Notes: generated by a model not told the origin, from the letters alone. A DNA stretch of 64,000 nucleotides from Corynebacterium tuberculostearicum (GCF_030503735.1 NZ_CP073096.1:372001-436000), one strand, 5' to 3'. Numbered from the stretch's first letter, positions 38,287 to 48,085 are shown. Made by a program: numbers and translations.

Positions 38287-38802
38287 ATGGCTGTCAAGAT
38301 TAAGCTGCAGCGCGTGGGCAAGATCCGTGCTGCTGAGTACCGTGTCGTTATTGCGGATGCCCGTACCCGTCGTAACGGCAAGGTTATCGAGAACATCGGT
38401 ATCTACCACCCGAAGGAAGAGCCTTCCCTCATCCAGATCGACTCCGAGCGTGCACAGCACTGGCTCTCCGTCGGCGCACAGCCAACCGAGCCGGTTCTCG
38501 CTCTGCTGAAGGTAACCGGTGACTGGCAGAAGCACAAGGGCCTGCCGGGCGCAGAAGGCAACCTGAAGGTTGCTGAGGAGAAGAAGTCCAAGCTGGATAT
38601 CTTCAACGAGGCACTGGCTGAGGCTAACAATGGCCCGACCATTGAGGCCATCACTGAAAAGAAGAAGAAGGCCAAGGAAGAGGCTGAGAAGAAGGCTGCT
38701 GAGGAAGCTGCTGCTGCAGAGGCTGCCGCTGCTGCCGCCGGCGAAGCTGACGCTGAAGCCGAGGAGAAGGCTGAGGAAGCTTCCGAGGAGTCTGCAGAAT
38801 AA
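38287..38802 (+). CDS. rpsP: 30S ribosomal protein S16 with long Ala/Glu/Lys tail
   Basis: S16 binds 16S rRNA and is needed for 30S assembly. The ATG at 38287 with AAAGGAG upstream gives 171 residues. Residues 1-85 are the S16 domain ([20 protein letters not shown]...). The rest is an extension: a lysine-rich part followed by runs of Ala and Glu ([20 protein letters not shown]), ending acidic. S16 is about 80-100 residues in most bacteria; extended forms are known in actinobacteria. A terminator follows directly. Confidence 0.96.
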   Translation: MAVKIKLQRVGKIRAAEYRVVIADARTRRNGKVIENIGIYHPKEEPSLIQIDSERAQHWLSVGAQPTEPVLALLKVTGDWQKHKGLPGAEGNLKVAEEKKSKLDIFNEALAEANNGPTIEAITEKKKKAKEEAEKKAAEEAAAAEAAAAAAGEADAEAEEKAEEASEESAE

Positions 38803-38843
38803 TCTGCGCTTCCGCGCTAAGCGCACAGCACTCCTAGCTTTGG

Positions 38844-38888
38844 GCCCCGCCTGCACGACTACCCAAGCCGTGTAGCCGGGGCTTTTTA
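38844..38888 (+). terminator. Terminator of rpsP
   Basis: GCCCCG (38844-38849) pairs with CGGGGC (38877-38882), with inner CACG/CGTG pairing, and is followed by TTTTT. Confidence 0.75.
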
Positions 38889-38924
38889 ATGTGTAAGCGA
38901 AAAACCCGGTACAGAAATAACGAG

Positions 38925-38959
38925 CGCCCACGCATGTCCTTAGCGGGGCTGCGTGGGCG
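38925..38959. terminator. Possible terminator of tetR (minus strand)
   Basis: CGCCCACGCA (38925-38934) and TGCGTGGGCG (38950-38959) are perfect arms. It lies between convergent rpsP and tetR. The T-tract on the minus side is weak. Confidence 0.45.
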
Positions 38960-39027
38960 GTCGTCGTGTCGTGAATTGCCCTAGAAGGCACCACGAAGAC
39001 TTTCACGCCTAGGGGCTTGGGGCGACT

Positions 39028-39723
39028 TTAGCTCTGTGGCTTGTAGTTGGTGTAGCGGCTGTAGACGTTAGACGGATCCTTAAAATCCATGCCGCGTAGG
39101 GCGCCGGCGACAACTGGAGCAAAGAGCTCTCGGATTTGCTCGCGAGGTAGCTGGGACATGGGGCCGTTGATGGCAAGGACGGTAAATCCATGAACGGCGG
39201 ACCATGCCAGTAAGGCATTTTGCAAGAAGTAGGTGGGATCCGTGGTGTTGTCTAGTGCTTCAGCGTGTCGGGTCAGTAAAGCAAAGAAGTCACGGATTTG
39301 CTGGAGGTGATCCATCTTGGGGTCATCTTTTGTATTGAGATCCACACCGAGCATGAAGCGCAGTGCTTTCCACTCCAACATGCAGCGGAAGAAGTTTGTC
39401 TCGTCCAAGGCGAACTCGAGATAGGCGTAACCGATCTGCATCAAGTGTTCTGGAAAATCCAGATGGTCGGTGGCTTCAGTCGTTTCGTGCAGGCGGCGTA
39501 CCAGCTCGTCTGTGGCAAGCTCGGCCACCTTATCGTGTAATTCTTCTTGGTCCTTGAAATGACGGTAGGCGGAGGTAGGGGAGACACCGGCTTCGCGGGT
39601 AACTGCACGGACCGTGATGGCGTCGGGTCCGTTCCTCTTGCCTAGCTGAACGGCGATGCGGAGCAGCTCCTCATGGAGATTTCCATGATGGTAGGGCTTA
39701 TTTTGCGATTCCATAAAGGTCAT
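39028..39723 (-). CDS. TetR-family transcriptional regulator
   Basis: The 231-residue product has an N-terminal helix-turn-helix (residues 29-52: ITVRAVTREAGVSPTSAYRHF) typical of TetR, followed by an all-helical ligand domain. The C-terminal half contains LLAWSAVHGFTVLAI, which matches the TetR_C WHG subgroup. The ligand and targets are unknown. A 20-base dyad lies 12 bases upstream of the start, suggesting autoregulation. It lies behind the cupin gene on the same strand with a 29-base gap and may be cotranscribed with it. The alternative start is ATG 39714. Confidence 0.9.
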   Translation of the reverse strand: MTFMESQNKPYHHGNLHEELLRIAVQLGKRNGPDAITVRAVTREAGVSPTSAYRHFKDQEELHDKVAELATDELVRRLHETTEATDHLDFPEHLMQIGYAYLEFALDETNFFRCMLEWKALRFMLGVDLNTKDDPKMDHLQQIRDFFALLTRHAEALDNTTDPTYFLQNALLAWSAVHGFTVLAINGPMSQLPREQIRELFAPVVAGALRGMDFKDPSNVYSRYTNYKPQS

Positions 39724-39734
39724 TTTATCACCAA

Positions 39735-39754
39735 AACTTATGTTCGTATAAGTT
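39735..39754. promoter_or_regulatory. TetR operator candidate
   Basis: AACTTAT (39735-39741) and ATAAGTT (39748-39754) are perfect arms spaced by 6 bases. The size and AT-rich arms are typical of TetR sites. It overlaps the last two bases of the upstream cupin gene. Confidence 0.55.
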
Positions 39755-40154
39755 AATTAGTCAGCATGGTAAGAAGTAAAACCGCAGGGGTGAAATCGCT
39801 AGTATCGTCGACCACTGCCTCGACGTTATGCACCTCATATGCGGGAAGATGCACGATTTTCCCGGGAGAGAGGGTGATGGAGTCTTCGCCGCAGCCGAAG
39901 CGGAGTTCCCCACGCAGTACTTGCACGGTAATTGGGTGGGCGGCCTTGTGATCCGGAAGGCATTGGCCTGGTGCAAAGCTGAAGAGGATCAGGTTAGCAC
40001 CTGCTGCGCTCAAAACGCGCTGTACGCCGGGGCGGGAGCGCCGTGGATCGGTATCTGGTGCTAGGTCGAGTAGGTTTAGTGCCGTTAAGGCAGCAGCCCC
40101 AGAATGAGAAGCCGTACCAAAGGTGTCAGGGGAATTGGTGGGTAGATCGCTCAT
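39753..40154 (-). CDS. Cupin-domain protein
   Basis: The 133-residue product contains a single cupin barrel: LFSFAPGQCLPDHKAAHPITVQVLRGELRFG is motif 1, with only part of the His/Glu metal set, and LSPGKIVHLPAYEVHNVEAV is motif 2. Small cupins of this kind bind metals or small ligands; the substrate is not readable. TACAGT begins 12 bases before the ATG, so the transcript may be leaderless. It is paired with the downstream tetR gene, which suggests a shared stress or metabolite response. Confidence 0.8.
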   Translation of the reverse strand: MSDLPTNSPDTFGTASHSGAAALTALNLLDLAPDTDPRRSRPGVQRVLSAAGANLILFSFAPGQCLPDHKAAHPITVQVLRGELRFGCGEDSITLSPGKIVHLPAYEVHNVEAVVDDTSDFTPAVLLLTMLTN

Positions 40155-40249
40155 GTGTCTACTGTACCGACAATGAAGATTGCTGGTGGCCTCTAATTTC
40201 CTTGCAGATACTGAATCCTATGGCTGGCAGAGGCAAAGAATCTGTGCGG

Positions 40250-40255
40250 TAGACT
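40250..40255 (+). promoter_or_regulatory. -10 element of rimM
   Basis: TAGACT begins 13 bases before the rimM ATG at 40263; no ribosome-binding site is present, so a leaderless mRNA is predicted. Confidence 0.55.
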
Positions 40256-40262
40256 TTCCGCT

Positions 40263-40760
40263 ATGGAACTGATGATTGGTCGCGTGATTAAATCGCACGG
40301 CGTGAAGGGTGAAGTCGTAGTAGAGCCCACCACCGATGAGTCCGAGGTGCGCTTTGCAATAGGGGAAGTACTTCACGGCACGCAGGGGAAAAAAGAACAC
40401 GCACTGACTGTTAAGGCAGTACGCAGCCACAAGGGGAGGCTGTTGATTTTGTTCGAAGAGGTTAGGGATCGCACTGCGGCAGATAGCCTACGTGGCACCA
40501 AGTTCCAGGCAGCCCCGCTCGAAAGCGATGACGGCGGATTTTATGACCACGAGCTGGAGGGGCTCCGTGTAATTCTGGGCGGAAAAGGCATCGGTGATGT
40601 TTCGGGGGTAATCCACGGTGGGAGTCAGGATTTGCTGGAAGTAAAACTAGACAGTGGCAGGGAGGTGCTCGTGCCTTTCGTACACGCTATTGTTCCCGAG
40701 GTGGATCTTGCGGCGGGCACCTGCACCATCGATCCACCGGAGGGGCTGTTGGATCTATGA
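40263..40760 (+). CDS. rimM: 16S rRNA processing protein RimM
   Basis: Assembly factor for the 30S head; binds S19 and pre-16S rRNA. The 165-residue product starts MELMIGRVIKSHGVKGEVVVEPTTDESEVRFAIG, the RimM beta-barrel. The PRC-barrel domain follows from about 94 (FYDHELEGLRVIL) and ends LVPFVHAIVPEVDLAAGTCTIDPPEGLLDL, the family C-terminus. It overlaps trmD by 4 bases. rpsP, its usual operon partner, is separated here by the cupin/tetR pair. Confidence 0.95.
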   Translation: MELMIGRVIKSHGVKGEVVVEPTTDESEVRFAIGEVLHGTQGKKEHALTVKAVRSHKGRLLILFEEVRDRTAADSLRGTKFQAAPLESDDGGFYDHELEGLRVILGGKGIGDVSGVIHGGSQDLLEVKLDSGREVLVPFVHAIVPEVDLAAGTCTIDPPEGLLDL

Positions 40761-41629
40761 GGCTTGACGTTGTCACGATTTTTCCGGAATACCTAGATCC
40801 CTTGCGCCACGCTCTTTTAGGAAAGGCCATTGAACAAGGGCGCCTTGAGGTAGGCGTCCATGACCTACGGCAGTGGGCGACGGATGCACATAAGTCAGTC
40901 GATGACTCGCCGTTCGGTGGCGGTCCCGGAATGGTTATGAAACCGGAGGTGTGGGGGCCGGCGCTCGATAGCGTTGCCGCGCAGGTGAGCGCGCCCAATT
41001 TAAAATCGGCGCTACCTCACCTAAACCGTCCTCGCCATGATGAGATTGAGGGCGTAGAGGCCCAAGCCTATGAGGTGGATGCTGCGGCCGATGAGGATAA
41101 CGATCTTCCGTTGCTTATCGTTCCTACCCCTACAGGAAAGCCGTTTAGCCAGGCCGATGCCCGGGCCTGGTCCAATGAGGAACACATCGTCTTTGCCTGC
41201 GGGCGCTATGAGGGTATAGACCAACGCGTGGTGGAAGATGCTGCCCAGCGCTATCGCGTGCGTGAGGTGTCAATCGGTGACTATGTGCTGATCGGCGGGG
41301 AAGTGGCAGTGTTGGTCATTGCTGAAGCTGTAGTTCGGCTCATTCCCGGTGTGCTGGGAAACAAGCGTTCCCATGAAGAAGACTCCTTTTCTGATGGCCT
41401 CCTAGAAGGCCCTAGCTATACCAAGCCGCGTGAGTGGCGGGGGCTTGCCGTACCGGAGGTCCTGACCTCGGGAAATCATGGTCTGGTGGATAAGTGGCGG
41501 CGAGAACAGGCATTGCTGCGCACTTGGAAACGCCGCCCCGAGCTTTTGGAAGCGGCCGAACTCGACAAGACCGATAGAGCCTTTATCGCTCAGTTGGAGC
41601 GGGACGAACCTGCTAAGGGCGAGCGATGA
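40757..41629 (+). CDS. trmD: tRNA (guanine-N1)-methyltransferase TrmD
   Basis: Methylates G37 of tRNAs to prevent frameshifting. The 290-residue product has SPFGGGPGMVMKPEVW, FACGRYEGIDQRVVEDA and the knot region SIGDYVLIGGEVAVLVIAEAVVRLIPGVLGN, all typical. It carries roughly 30 extra residues (about 83-113: LNRPRHDEIEGVEAQAYEVD and an acidic run) between the first two motifs compared with the usual 230-250 residue enzyme. The following small gene overlaps its stop by 4 bases. Confidence 0.95.
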   Translation: MRLDVVTIFPEYLDPLRHALLGKAIEQGRLEVGVHDLRQWATDAHKSVDDSPFGGGPGMVMKPEVWGPALDSVAAQVSAPNLKSALPHLNRPRHDEIEGVEAQAYEVDAAADEDNDLPLLIVPTPTGKPFSQADARAWSNEEHIVFACGRYEGIDQRVVEDAAQRYRVREVSIGDYVLIGGEVAVLVIAEAVVRLIPGVLGNKRSHEEDSFSDGLLEGPSYTKPREWRGLAVPEVLTSGNHGLVDKWRREQALLRTWKRRPELLEAAELDKTDRAFIAQLERDEPAKGER

Positions 41630-42003
41630 TGCAGGTAAGCGCAGATCTCTCCGTGCTTCTAGAATCTCAAGCGTGGCAAGACATTCTTGCGACGCTCCCG
41701 CAGGAGCTAAGCGCCCGCGGCTTCCACCCAGTGAGCATCTTCGTGATACAGGTTGCGGAGTCGTGCCCAAACGATGACCCCTTGGCACAGGAATATCTCT
41801 TCCAATTCGGGATTATGCCCCAGGAAATTCCGCTATGGCGGATCATCGTCAATGGGGAGACCACACAACCGCTGGCCGCCGCAGCATCCACAGTGGCGGA
41901 CTGTCTACCTGCGGGCGCGCCGTGGTTGGGCAGCGCGGAAATCGGATTTACAGAGATGGGTCTTGGCACCCCGGCGGTCTGGCGCGCGGAGGCAAGCAAA
42001 TAA
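41626..42003 (+). CDS. Small protein of unknown function, coupled to trmD
   Basis: No family recognised. The 125-residue product (MMQVSADLSVLLESQAWQDIL...) has no membrane segment or signal peptide. It contains a conserved-looking block QFGIMPQEIPLWRIIVNGE and ends FTEMGLGTPAVWRAEASK. The first ATG of an ATGATG pair overlaps the trmD stop, so it is translated from the rimM-trmD mRNA. It is probably genus-specific; a role in translation is only a guess from position. Confidence 0.7.
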   Translation: MMQVSADLSVLLESQAWQDILATLPQELSARGFHPVSIFVIQVAESCPNDDPLAQEYLFQFGIMPQEIPLWRIIVNGETTQPLAAAASTVADCLPAGAPWLGSAEIGFTEMGLGTPAVWRAEASK

Positions 42004-42106
42004 ATAGTTGATTTTCCTGCCGCAACCGCAGTGCGCGGGCCTTTTAGGGCTATAGTAAAGAAGACATCCCCCTTTAACTTCCTATTCCCAAGGTGGTTCC
42101 TTTCTA

Positions 42107-42739
42107 ATGACGGCTCCTAATGGCAATAATTTCGGTGGATACAGCCAGCAACCACCCCAGTACAACAAGCAGCATTATTCCGAGCCGCAGCAGGGCGGTG
42201 GGGTAAGCGGCGCTACGATAGCCGCAATCATCTCAGGTATTGTCGCGCTTATCGCAGTAGCTGCCATGGTCATTATGTTCGTGACCAATAACAAGAGCGA
42301 TGCTACGACCAGCGCTGCCGCAGATAACCAATTCCAGCAGGCTGATGCCAATAGCGGCTCCGGCTCCGGCTCCGGATCCAGCAAGCACTCTGGCTCTACT
42401 TCTTCCGAGGACGACTCGAAGGAGGAGGAAGATTCGGGCCCAGTTACGGTGACCAAGACTAAGGATGCGCCTGCCCAGGCGGCTTCTTCCGGAAGCAGCA
42501 ACGGCCATTCCTGGGGCGACTACACCAGCTACTATGCGGCTACAAATAAGACTTCTAATAGCTTTGCCGGCAACGTTTATACCGCGTTTATGAATAACTG
42601 GATCGCCGGCGGTGGAACCGGCGCAACCTTGAGCGTTTATTCGCCAGTTACCGGTGGCACCTACACCATGTACTGCTCTGGCAGCTCTTCGAGCGTTACT
42701 TGCTCCGGTGGAGATAACGCCCGCGTGGTCATTTACTAA
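42107..42739 (+). CDS. Secreted/membrane-anchored protein of unknown function
   Basis: The 210-residue product has an N-terminal cytoplasmic Gln/Asn/Pro-rich region (1-37), one membrane segment (about 41-63, ATIAAIISGIVALIAVAAMVIMFV) and a Ser/Gly linker with an acidic patch (SGSGSGSSKHSGSTSSEDDSKEEED). The C-terminal extracellular domain of about 75 residues contains two Cys residues (MYCSGSSSSVTCSGG) that may form a disulfide. Domain order resembles corynebacterial envelope proteins, but I know no function. AAGGTGG lies upstream, and a terminator follows. Confidence 0.75.
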   Translation: MTAPNGNNFGGYSQQPPQYNKQHYSEPQQGGGVSGATIAAIISGIVALIAVAAMVIMFVTNNKSDATTSAAADNQFQQADANSGSGSGSGSSKHSGSTSSEDDSKEEEDSGPVTVTKTKDAPAQAASSGSSNGHSWGDYTSYYAATNKTSNSFAGNVYTAFMNNWIAGGGTGATLSVYSPVTGGTYTMYCSGSSSSVTCSGGDNARVVIY

Positions 42740-42747
42740 GCACCCGC

Positions 42748-42785
42748 AAAATCTCCTTTCCTTTCGGGGAAAGGAGATTTTGTGT
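42748..42785 (+). terminator. Terminator after the 42107 gene
   Basis: AAAATCTCCTTT (42748-42759) pairs perfectly with AAAGGAGATTTT (42770-42781), followed by GTGTTT. Confidence 0.8.
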
Positions 42786-42882
42786 TTGAAGGGGGGGCGT
42801 CGGCAAGCGAAGGCGGTGTGCACCCCGTGCGGTAGATTAGGTGGGTCTAATCCCAAACCTCGAGAAAGAGTGAGGAGACCAC

Positions 42883-45219
42883 GTGAATATTGCGGCAACC
42901 ATCGCCGCCGAGCTCAACGTCAAGGAATCACAGGTTTCTACCGCGTTGCAGCTGCTTGCGGAGGGCAATACCGTTCCGTTTATCGCTCGCTACCGCAAGG
43001 AGGCCACCAGCGGGCTGGATGATTCCCAGCTACGTACCCTTGAAGAGCGCGCAAACTACCTGAAGGAATTGCAGGAGCGCAAAGAGACCATCCTTGCTGC
43101 GATTGAGGAGCAGGGCAAGCTTTCCGACGCCCTCAAGGAACAAATCCTTGCCTGCGAGACCAAGGCGCGTTTGGAGGACTTGTACCTGCCGTATAAGAAG
43201 CGCCGCAAGACCAAGGCCGATATTGCTCGCGAGGCCGGCCTTGAGGAGCTGACCAATAAGCTCATCGCCGATCCCAAAGCCACCCCAGAAGAGCTGGCGC
43301 AGGCCTTTGTTACCGAAGGTTTTGAGGACACCAAGAAGGCCCTCGACGGCGCGCGCGCCATTCTGGTGGATCGCTTCGCCCTCGACGCCGATCTTGTAGG
43401 TGAGGTGCGTGAGCGAATGTTCGCCGAGGGAACCATGGGCTCGCACGTTGTCGAAGGAAAAGAGGCCGAGGGAGCAAAGTTCAAGGACTACTTTGACTTC
43501 AACGAACCTTTCCACAAGTTGCCTTCGCACCGCATCCTGGCGCTCCTGCGCGGCGAGAATGAGGGTGTGCTGCAGCTGCAGCTTGATGCCGGAGATAACG
43601 CCGACTATGAAGACGTTATCGCCTCCCGCTTTGAGCTGGATCGCTCCTCCAAATGGCTTGCCGATGCCGTCCATTGGGGCTGGCGCACCAAACTCTATAC
43701 TTCCTCTAGTTTGGATGTGCGCGTGCGCTTAAAAGAGATTGCGGAGGAGGGCGCGCTCAAGATCTTCGCCACCAACCTGCGCGATGTACTACTCGCTGCT
43801 CCGGCTGGCCAGCGGGCTACTATCGGCTTGGATCCGGGTTATCGCAATGGTGTGAAGTGTGCGGTAGTGGACAAAACCGGCAAGGTGCTCGATACCGCCA
43901 TTGTCTACCCGCATCAGCCGCAGAACCAGTGGAGCCAAACAGTTCAGACGCTGTCGACCCTGTGCGCCAAGCATTCTGTAGACCTTATGGCCATCGGCAA
44001 CGGCACCGCCTCCCGTGAGACCGAGAAGCTTGCCCAGGAAATTGCGAACCTTATCAAGCAAGCTGGGGGTCAGCGACCCACTCCTGTGGTGGTTTCGGAG
44101 TCCGGCGCCTCGGTCTACTCAGCTTCGCCGCTTGCAGCGGAGGAATTCCCCGACATGGATGTCTCGCTGCGCGGTGCGGTTTCCATCGCTCGCCGCTTGC
44201 AGGATCCTTTGGCTGAGTTGGTCAAGATCGATCCTAAGGCTATTGGTGTGGGGCAGTACCAGCACGACGTTAACCAGACGGCGCTCGCTCGCACCCTTGA
44301 TGGCGTCGTGGAAAGTGCGGTAAACGGTGTGGGCGTTGATCTCAATACCGCTTCCGTCCCGCTGCTGGAGCGCGTGGCCGGCGTTAATTCCACCATCGCC
44401 GCCAATATCGTTTCCTACCGCAATGAACACGGTTCTTTTGCTTCCCGCAAGGAACTGAAGAAGGTGCCGCGTCTCGGACCTAAGGCATTTGAGCAGTCCG
44501 CCGGTTTCCTGCGCATTAATGGCGGTACCGATCCGCTAGATGCCTCTGCCGTGCACCCCGAGGCCTATCCCGTTGTTGCTCGCATTGCGGAAAAGACTGG
44601 GCTGGGAATTTCTGAACTTATTGGCAATACCCGCGTACTCAGCAGGCTGGCGCCAGCAGACTTTGCGGACGAGACCTTTGGTATCCCGACGGTAAGCGAT
44701 ATCATCGCCGAGCTGGAAAAGCCGGGCCGAGACCCGCGCCCTGAGTTCAAGACCGCTACCTTTAAGGAGGGTGTGCATAAGGTATCCGACCTCACCCCGG
44801 GCATGATTCTTGAGGGCACGGTGACAAACGTGGCGGCCTTCGGCGCGTTTGTGGACGTTGGAGTACATCAGGATGGTCTCGTTCACGTTTCTGCAATGAG
44901 CCATAAATTTGTCTCTGATCCCCATGAGATTGTGCGCTCTGGCCAGGTGGTCAAGGTGAAGGTGATGGAGGTTGACGTCGAGCGCCAGCGCATTGGCCTG
45001 TCTCTGCGTCTAGACGATGAACCGGGGCAGCCCGCTCCGAAGCGCCGCGGTGATTCCCCACGCGGTTCCGCCAAGTCCGGCGGCAGGGGAGAAGGAAAGC
45101 GCTCTGGCCACAAATCTGGGCGCGGATCCCGGGGTAGCTCGCGCGGCCGCACGGGTGGTGCAGGCAGCGCCGGCGGTAGCGGAGCTATGGCCGACGCTCT
45201 GAAGAAGGCAGGATTTTAA
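42883..45219 (+). CDS. tex: Tex family RNA-binding transcription/translation accessory protein
   Basis: Conserved nucleic-acid-binding factor linked to transcription and stress tolerance. The GTG start with GAGGAG upstream gives 778 residues. In order: the helical N-terminal domain ([36 protein letters not shown]), a YqgF/RNase H-like domain near 310 ([17 protein letters not shown]), and helix-hairpin-helix repeats near 480-540 ([21 protein letters not shown]). The S1 domain lies near 640-705 ([26 protein letters not shown]). The C-terminal 60 residues are Arg/Gly/Ser-rich and basic, likely an RNA-binding tail. Confidence 0.95.
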   Translation: MNIAATIAAELNVKESQVSTALQLLAEGNTVPFIARYRKEATSGLDDSQLRTLEERANYLKELQERKETILAAIEEQGKLSDALKEQILACETKARLEDLYLPYKKRRKTKADIAREAGLEELTNKLIADPKATPEELAQAFVTEGFEDTKKALDGARAILVDRFALDADLVGEVRERMFAEGTMGSHVVEGKEAEGAKFKDYFDFNEPFHKLPSHRILALLRGENEGVLQLQLDAGDNADYEDVIASRFELDRSSKWLADAVHWGWRTKLYTSSSLDVRVRLKEIAEEGALKIFATNLRDVLLAAPAGQRATIGLDPGYRNGVKCAVVDKTGKVLDTAIVYPHQPQNQWSQTVQTLSTLCAKHSVDLMAIGNGTASRETEKLAQEIANLIKQAGGQRPTPVVVSESGASVYSASPLAAEEFPDMDVSLRGAVSIARRLQDPLAELVKIDPKAIGVGQYQHDVNQTALARTLDGVVESAVNGVGVDLNTASVPLLERVAGVNSTIAANIVSYRNEHGSFASRKELKKVPRLGPKAFEQSAGFLRINGGTDPLDASAVHPEAYPVVARIAEKTGLGISELIGNTRVLSRLAPADFADETFGIPTVSDIIAELEKPGRDPRPEFKTATFKEGVHKVSDLTPGMILEGTVTNVAAFGAFVDVGVHQDGLVHVSAMSHKFVSDPHEIVRSGQVVKVKVMEVDVERQRIGLSLRLDDEPGQPAPKRRGDSPRGSAKSGGRGEGKRSGHKSGRGSRGSSRGRTGGAGSAGGSGAMADALKKAGF

Positions 45220-45263
45220 CCGCTTCCAACTGCCGTTGGGAAGTCCTGATTCGCCTAGTTTTT

Positions 45264-45297
45264 AGCTCCCATCGCCGTGGGCGATGGGAGCTTTTCC
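45264..45297 (+). terminator. Terminator of tex
   Basis: AGCTCCCATCGCC (45264-45276) and GGCGATGGGAGCT (45280-45292) are perfect 13-base arms with a 3-base loop, followed by TTTTCCTCC. Confidence 0.92.
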
Positions 45298-45419
45298 TCC
45301 TCGGACGCTAGTTTTGGATGGATTGGTGTTTAATATGCGCGATATCACGTCAAGATGGTAAGTTTGGCAAAACTAAATATCTGATCGTTCGAGTCACTGT
45401 TTAGTGCAAGGAGAAAGAA

Positions 45420-47534
45420 ATGAGCAATGGGGCTAAAAGAGGTTATGGCAGGGGAGTATTGGGTTGGCACCGCTTACTCGATTGGCGGCCTCGCAGCGTG
45501 TTGGCCCGAGTATGCATAGTGTTCTTCTTGGTTGCGCCCATCATTATTGCCGGGACCATGATGTGGGCGATGTGGGACCCTTCCAAGTACATGCGCAAGA
45601 TCGACTTGGCTGTGGTCAATGAGGACGCGGGCGTTGATAAACAGGACACGTACACCAACTACGGTGACCAGGTGGTAGAAGGTTTGCTAGACACCAACTA
45701 CCTCAATTTCACAGAGGTGGAAAGGACTGAGGGTGATGAAGGCCTAATCAAGGGCAAGTATTTGATGGTGGTGACCATCCCCAAAGATTTTTCCCAGCGG
45801 GCGGTGACCATCATCAGTGACGATCCCGTCAAGCCTGAAATCCATTTTGCTAGTAATGACTATTACGGGTCCAATGGTTCCGTCATTTCCTCGAGTCTGA
45901 TCCCCCAGGTGCAAACCAGTGTGGAAAACGCGATCTCGAAGAAATACGCTGACCAGGTAATTGAAGGGCTAAACAAACTAAGTGACGGCCTAGGTAATGC
46001 CGCTAACGGCGCTGGGCGTCTCGATCACGGCGCTGGGAAGCTTCAGGAAGGCGGTAGCCGTGCTGTCGTTGGAATCAGGGAATTGGGAGCTGGTGCCGGA
46101 AAGATTAATGACGGAACCTCGTCGTTGGTCGATGGAACCGCTCGTCTTAATGAAGGAGTTGGGCGCCTCGATGAGGGTGCGGTCCAGCTCGATGAAGGTG
46201 CGGCTCGGCTTGCCACAGGATCCGATAAACTGCTTTCTGGAACTGGCCGTCTTGCTGACGGTGCCGGCCAGATCGATGGCGGAGTCAATCAGCTCACGGG
46301 AATGCTTACTCCAGTGCTTAAGCAGGCCCAGATTGTGGTCCCAGCACTATCGCAGCTGGTAGGCGCATTGCGCAATTTAGGTATGGAGCAGCAGGCAGAC
46401 CAACTTAATTCGCTCGTATCCAGGCTTGACCCTGAAGCGAGCGGAAACATGGTGGACAAACTCGAGCAGCTTTCGGAGGGTACTGGTCAGTTATATTACA
46501 ACCTTTCAGATCCCAACTCGGAGTATCTGGGGGGAATGAATAAGCTCAATGCTGGTGCCCATCGTCTTTCGGATGGAACCAAGGAGCTACGTGGAGGCGT
46601 GGGGGAGCTAAGCGATGGAGCCTCGCAGTTGCACGATGGTGCCACCCGCCTTCATGCAGGCACCGGTACTCTTAAAGAAGGAACCGACCGGTTAGCGGCC
46701 GGAGGTGCAGAGCTTAAAGGCGGTATGGATAAGCTCAAGTCTGGCTCCGGTGAACTATCCCAGAAGCTGGCGGATGGAGTAGCCAAAGCCCCAACTATCT
46801 CCAAGCCCGATAAGTCGGCTCAGAACATGGCGGTGCCTATCAACTTCACGGCGTCCAATGTACATCCGGTTCAAACCGTGGTAAATCCCTTGGACCCTAC
46901 TCACAAGGACATTACCGGCGGTTCCTCACTCCTTTTGGTCCTCGTCTTTGGCTTCCTCGTCATGCTGCTTGTAGCTCTGATGCTTCCGTATTACTTAGGC
47001 CGACGGGGAGTCCTTGTGGTGCACCCAGCGCGCGGAATACTTGGAGCATTTGGAGTACTAACTATTCTCAACTTTCTTGCTCTGGCATTTATGGTACTCA
47101 TGTCTGTGACGCTGGGCTGGGTACCTGAAAGCTGGCCAATGATGCTCGGGGTGATAGCGGCGATAGCTGCAGCAGGCGCGGCAACCTATCAATTCTTTTT
47201 GGTGACGTTCGGGCGAAAGGTAGGTGGTGTGTTTGCCGCGGGACTCTTCGCTTTAGGTGTGATGGTCTTTGGTGGTGTGTGGCCGGTAGCCGCTATTCCG
47301 CGGCCGCTCAGCGTTATTCATCCCCTCCATCCGATGACCTATGCCAAGGATGCCTTCACGCGAGCTACTGACGGAATTTATGACACGACCTTCTGGACCG
47401 GCATGGGGGTGCTGGTCGTGACCGCGCTGCTTACGCTTTCAGCGTCTCAAGCGGTTTTCCGAGCGCGTCACCTAGGGACTGCAAGAATCGTTGATGAGCA
47501 CCTTTTCCGTGTAAAGGACACCGCGGTGGCATAG
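45420..47534 (+). CDS. YhgE/Pip-family membrane protein
   Basis: Member of the ABC-2-like family named for the phage infection protein of lactococci. The 704-residue product has one N-terminal membrane segment (about 28-52). A large outside region to about 495 and five C-terminal segments follow (near 500-527, 540-568, 575-601, 605-628, 660-683). The outside region contains about 25 copies of a 7-residue pattern L-x-D/E-G-x-x-x ([18 protein letters not shown]). These form a long helical stalk. Such proteins are found with ESX/type VII systems and as exporters, but no partner gene is nearby. AAGGAG lies upstream of the ATG. Confidence 0.85.
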   Translation: MSNGAKRGYGRGVLGWHRLLDWRPRSVLARVCIVFFLVAPIIIAGTMMWAMWDPSKYMRKIDLAVVNEDAGVDKQDTYTNYGDQVVEGLLDTNYLNFTEVERTEGDEGLIKGKYLMVVTIPKDFSQRAVTIISDDPVKPEIHFASNDYYGSNGSVISSSLIPQVQTSVENAISKKYADQVIEGLNKLSDGLGNAANGAGRLDHGAGKLQEGGSRAVVGIRELGAGAGKINDGTSSLVDGTARLNEGVGRLDEGAVQLDEGAARLATGSDKLLSGTGRLADGAGQIDGGVNQLTGMLTPVLKQAQIVVPALSQLVGALRNLGMEQQADQLNSLVSRLDPEASGNMVDKLEQLSEGTGQLYYNLSDPNSEYLGGMNKLNAGAHRLSDGTKELRGGVGELSDGASQLHDGATRLHAGTGTLKEGTDRLAAGGAELKGGMDKLKSGSGELSQKLADGVAKAPTISKPDKSAQNMAVPINFTASNVHPVQTVVNPLDPTHKDITGGSSLLLVLVFGFLVMLLVALMLPYYLGRRGVLVVHPARGILGAFGVLTILNFLALAFMVLMSVTLGWVPESWPMMLGVIAAIAAAGAATYQFFLVTFGRKVGGVFAAGLFALGVMVFGGVWPVAAIPRPLSVIHPLHPMTYAKDAFTRATDGIYDTTFWTGMGVLVVTALLTLSASQAVFRARHLGTARIVDEHLFRVKDTAVA

Positions 47535-47682
47535 TTTGGATGGGGATAGGGCTAGCGATAGAGGAATTTGGTTCCCGCCGGCACCTATGGAAAAATGGTG
47601 CATCGTTCTATGTAACGGGCACGAACCGGTTAGGCATCACGCCGCTAGGGTCCTCTGTCCCAAACTGAAAAGGAATATTGGC

Positions 47683-48027
47683 ATGTCCAACATCATTGAC
47701 AAGGTCGATGCAGCACAGCTGCGCGACGATATCCCGTCCTTCCGCCCAGGCGATACCCTCGACGTAAACGTAAAGGTTATCGAGGGCAACAACGAGCGTG
47801 CACAGCTCTTCAAGGGTATTTGCATCCGTCGTCAGGGCTCCGGCATCCGCGAGACCTTCACCGTCCGCAAGGTCTCCTTCGGCATCGGCGTTGAGCGTAC
47901 CTTCCCGGTTCACTCCCCGAACCTAGAGTCCATCAAGGTCTCCCGCCGTGGCCGCGTCCGCCGCGCGAAGCTTTACTACCTGCGCGACCTGCGCGGCAAG
48001 AAGGCTCGCATCAAGGAGCGTCGCTAG
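47683..48027 (+). CDS. rplS: 50S ribosomal protein L19
   Basis: L19 sits at the interface of the two subunits. The ATG at 47683 with AAAAGGAA upstream gives 114 residues ([20 protein letters not shown]...). The family signature [22 protein letters not shown] and the basic end [22 protein letters not shown] are present. The frame is open from 47536, but the L19 homology starts at 47683. The 148-base upstream leader may hold a promoter. Confidence 0.96.
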   Translation: MSNIIDKVDAAQLRDDIPSFRPGDTLDVNVKVIEGNNERAQLFKGICIRRQGSGIRETFTVRKVSFGIGVERTFPVHSPNLESIKVSRRGRVRRAKLYYLRDLRGKKARIKERR

Positions 48028-48051
48028 TCTTAGCGCGCTGCGCGCCGTCAT

Positions 48052-48085
48052 CCCCTTGCTCCCTGCTGGGTGCAAGGGGATTTTT
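48052..48085 (+). terminator. Terminator of rplS
   Basis: CCCCTTGC (48052-48059) pairs with GCAAGGGG (48072-48079), followed by ATTTTTAT. Confidence 0.88.
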
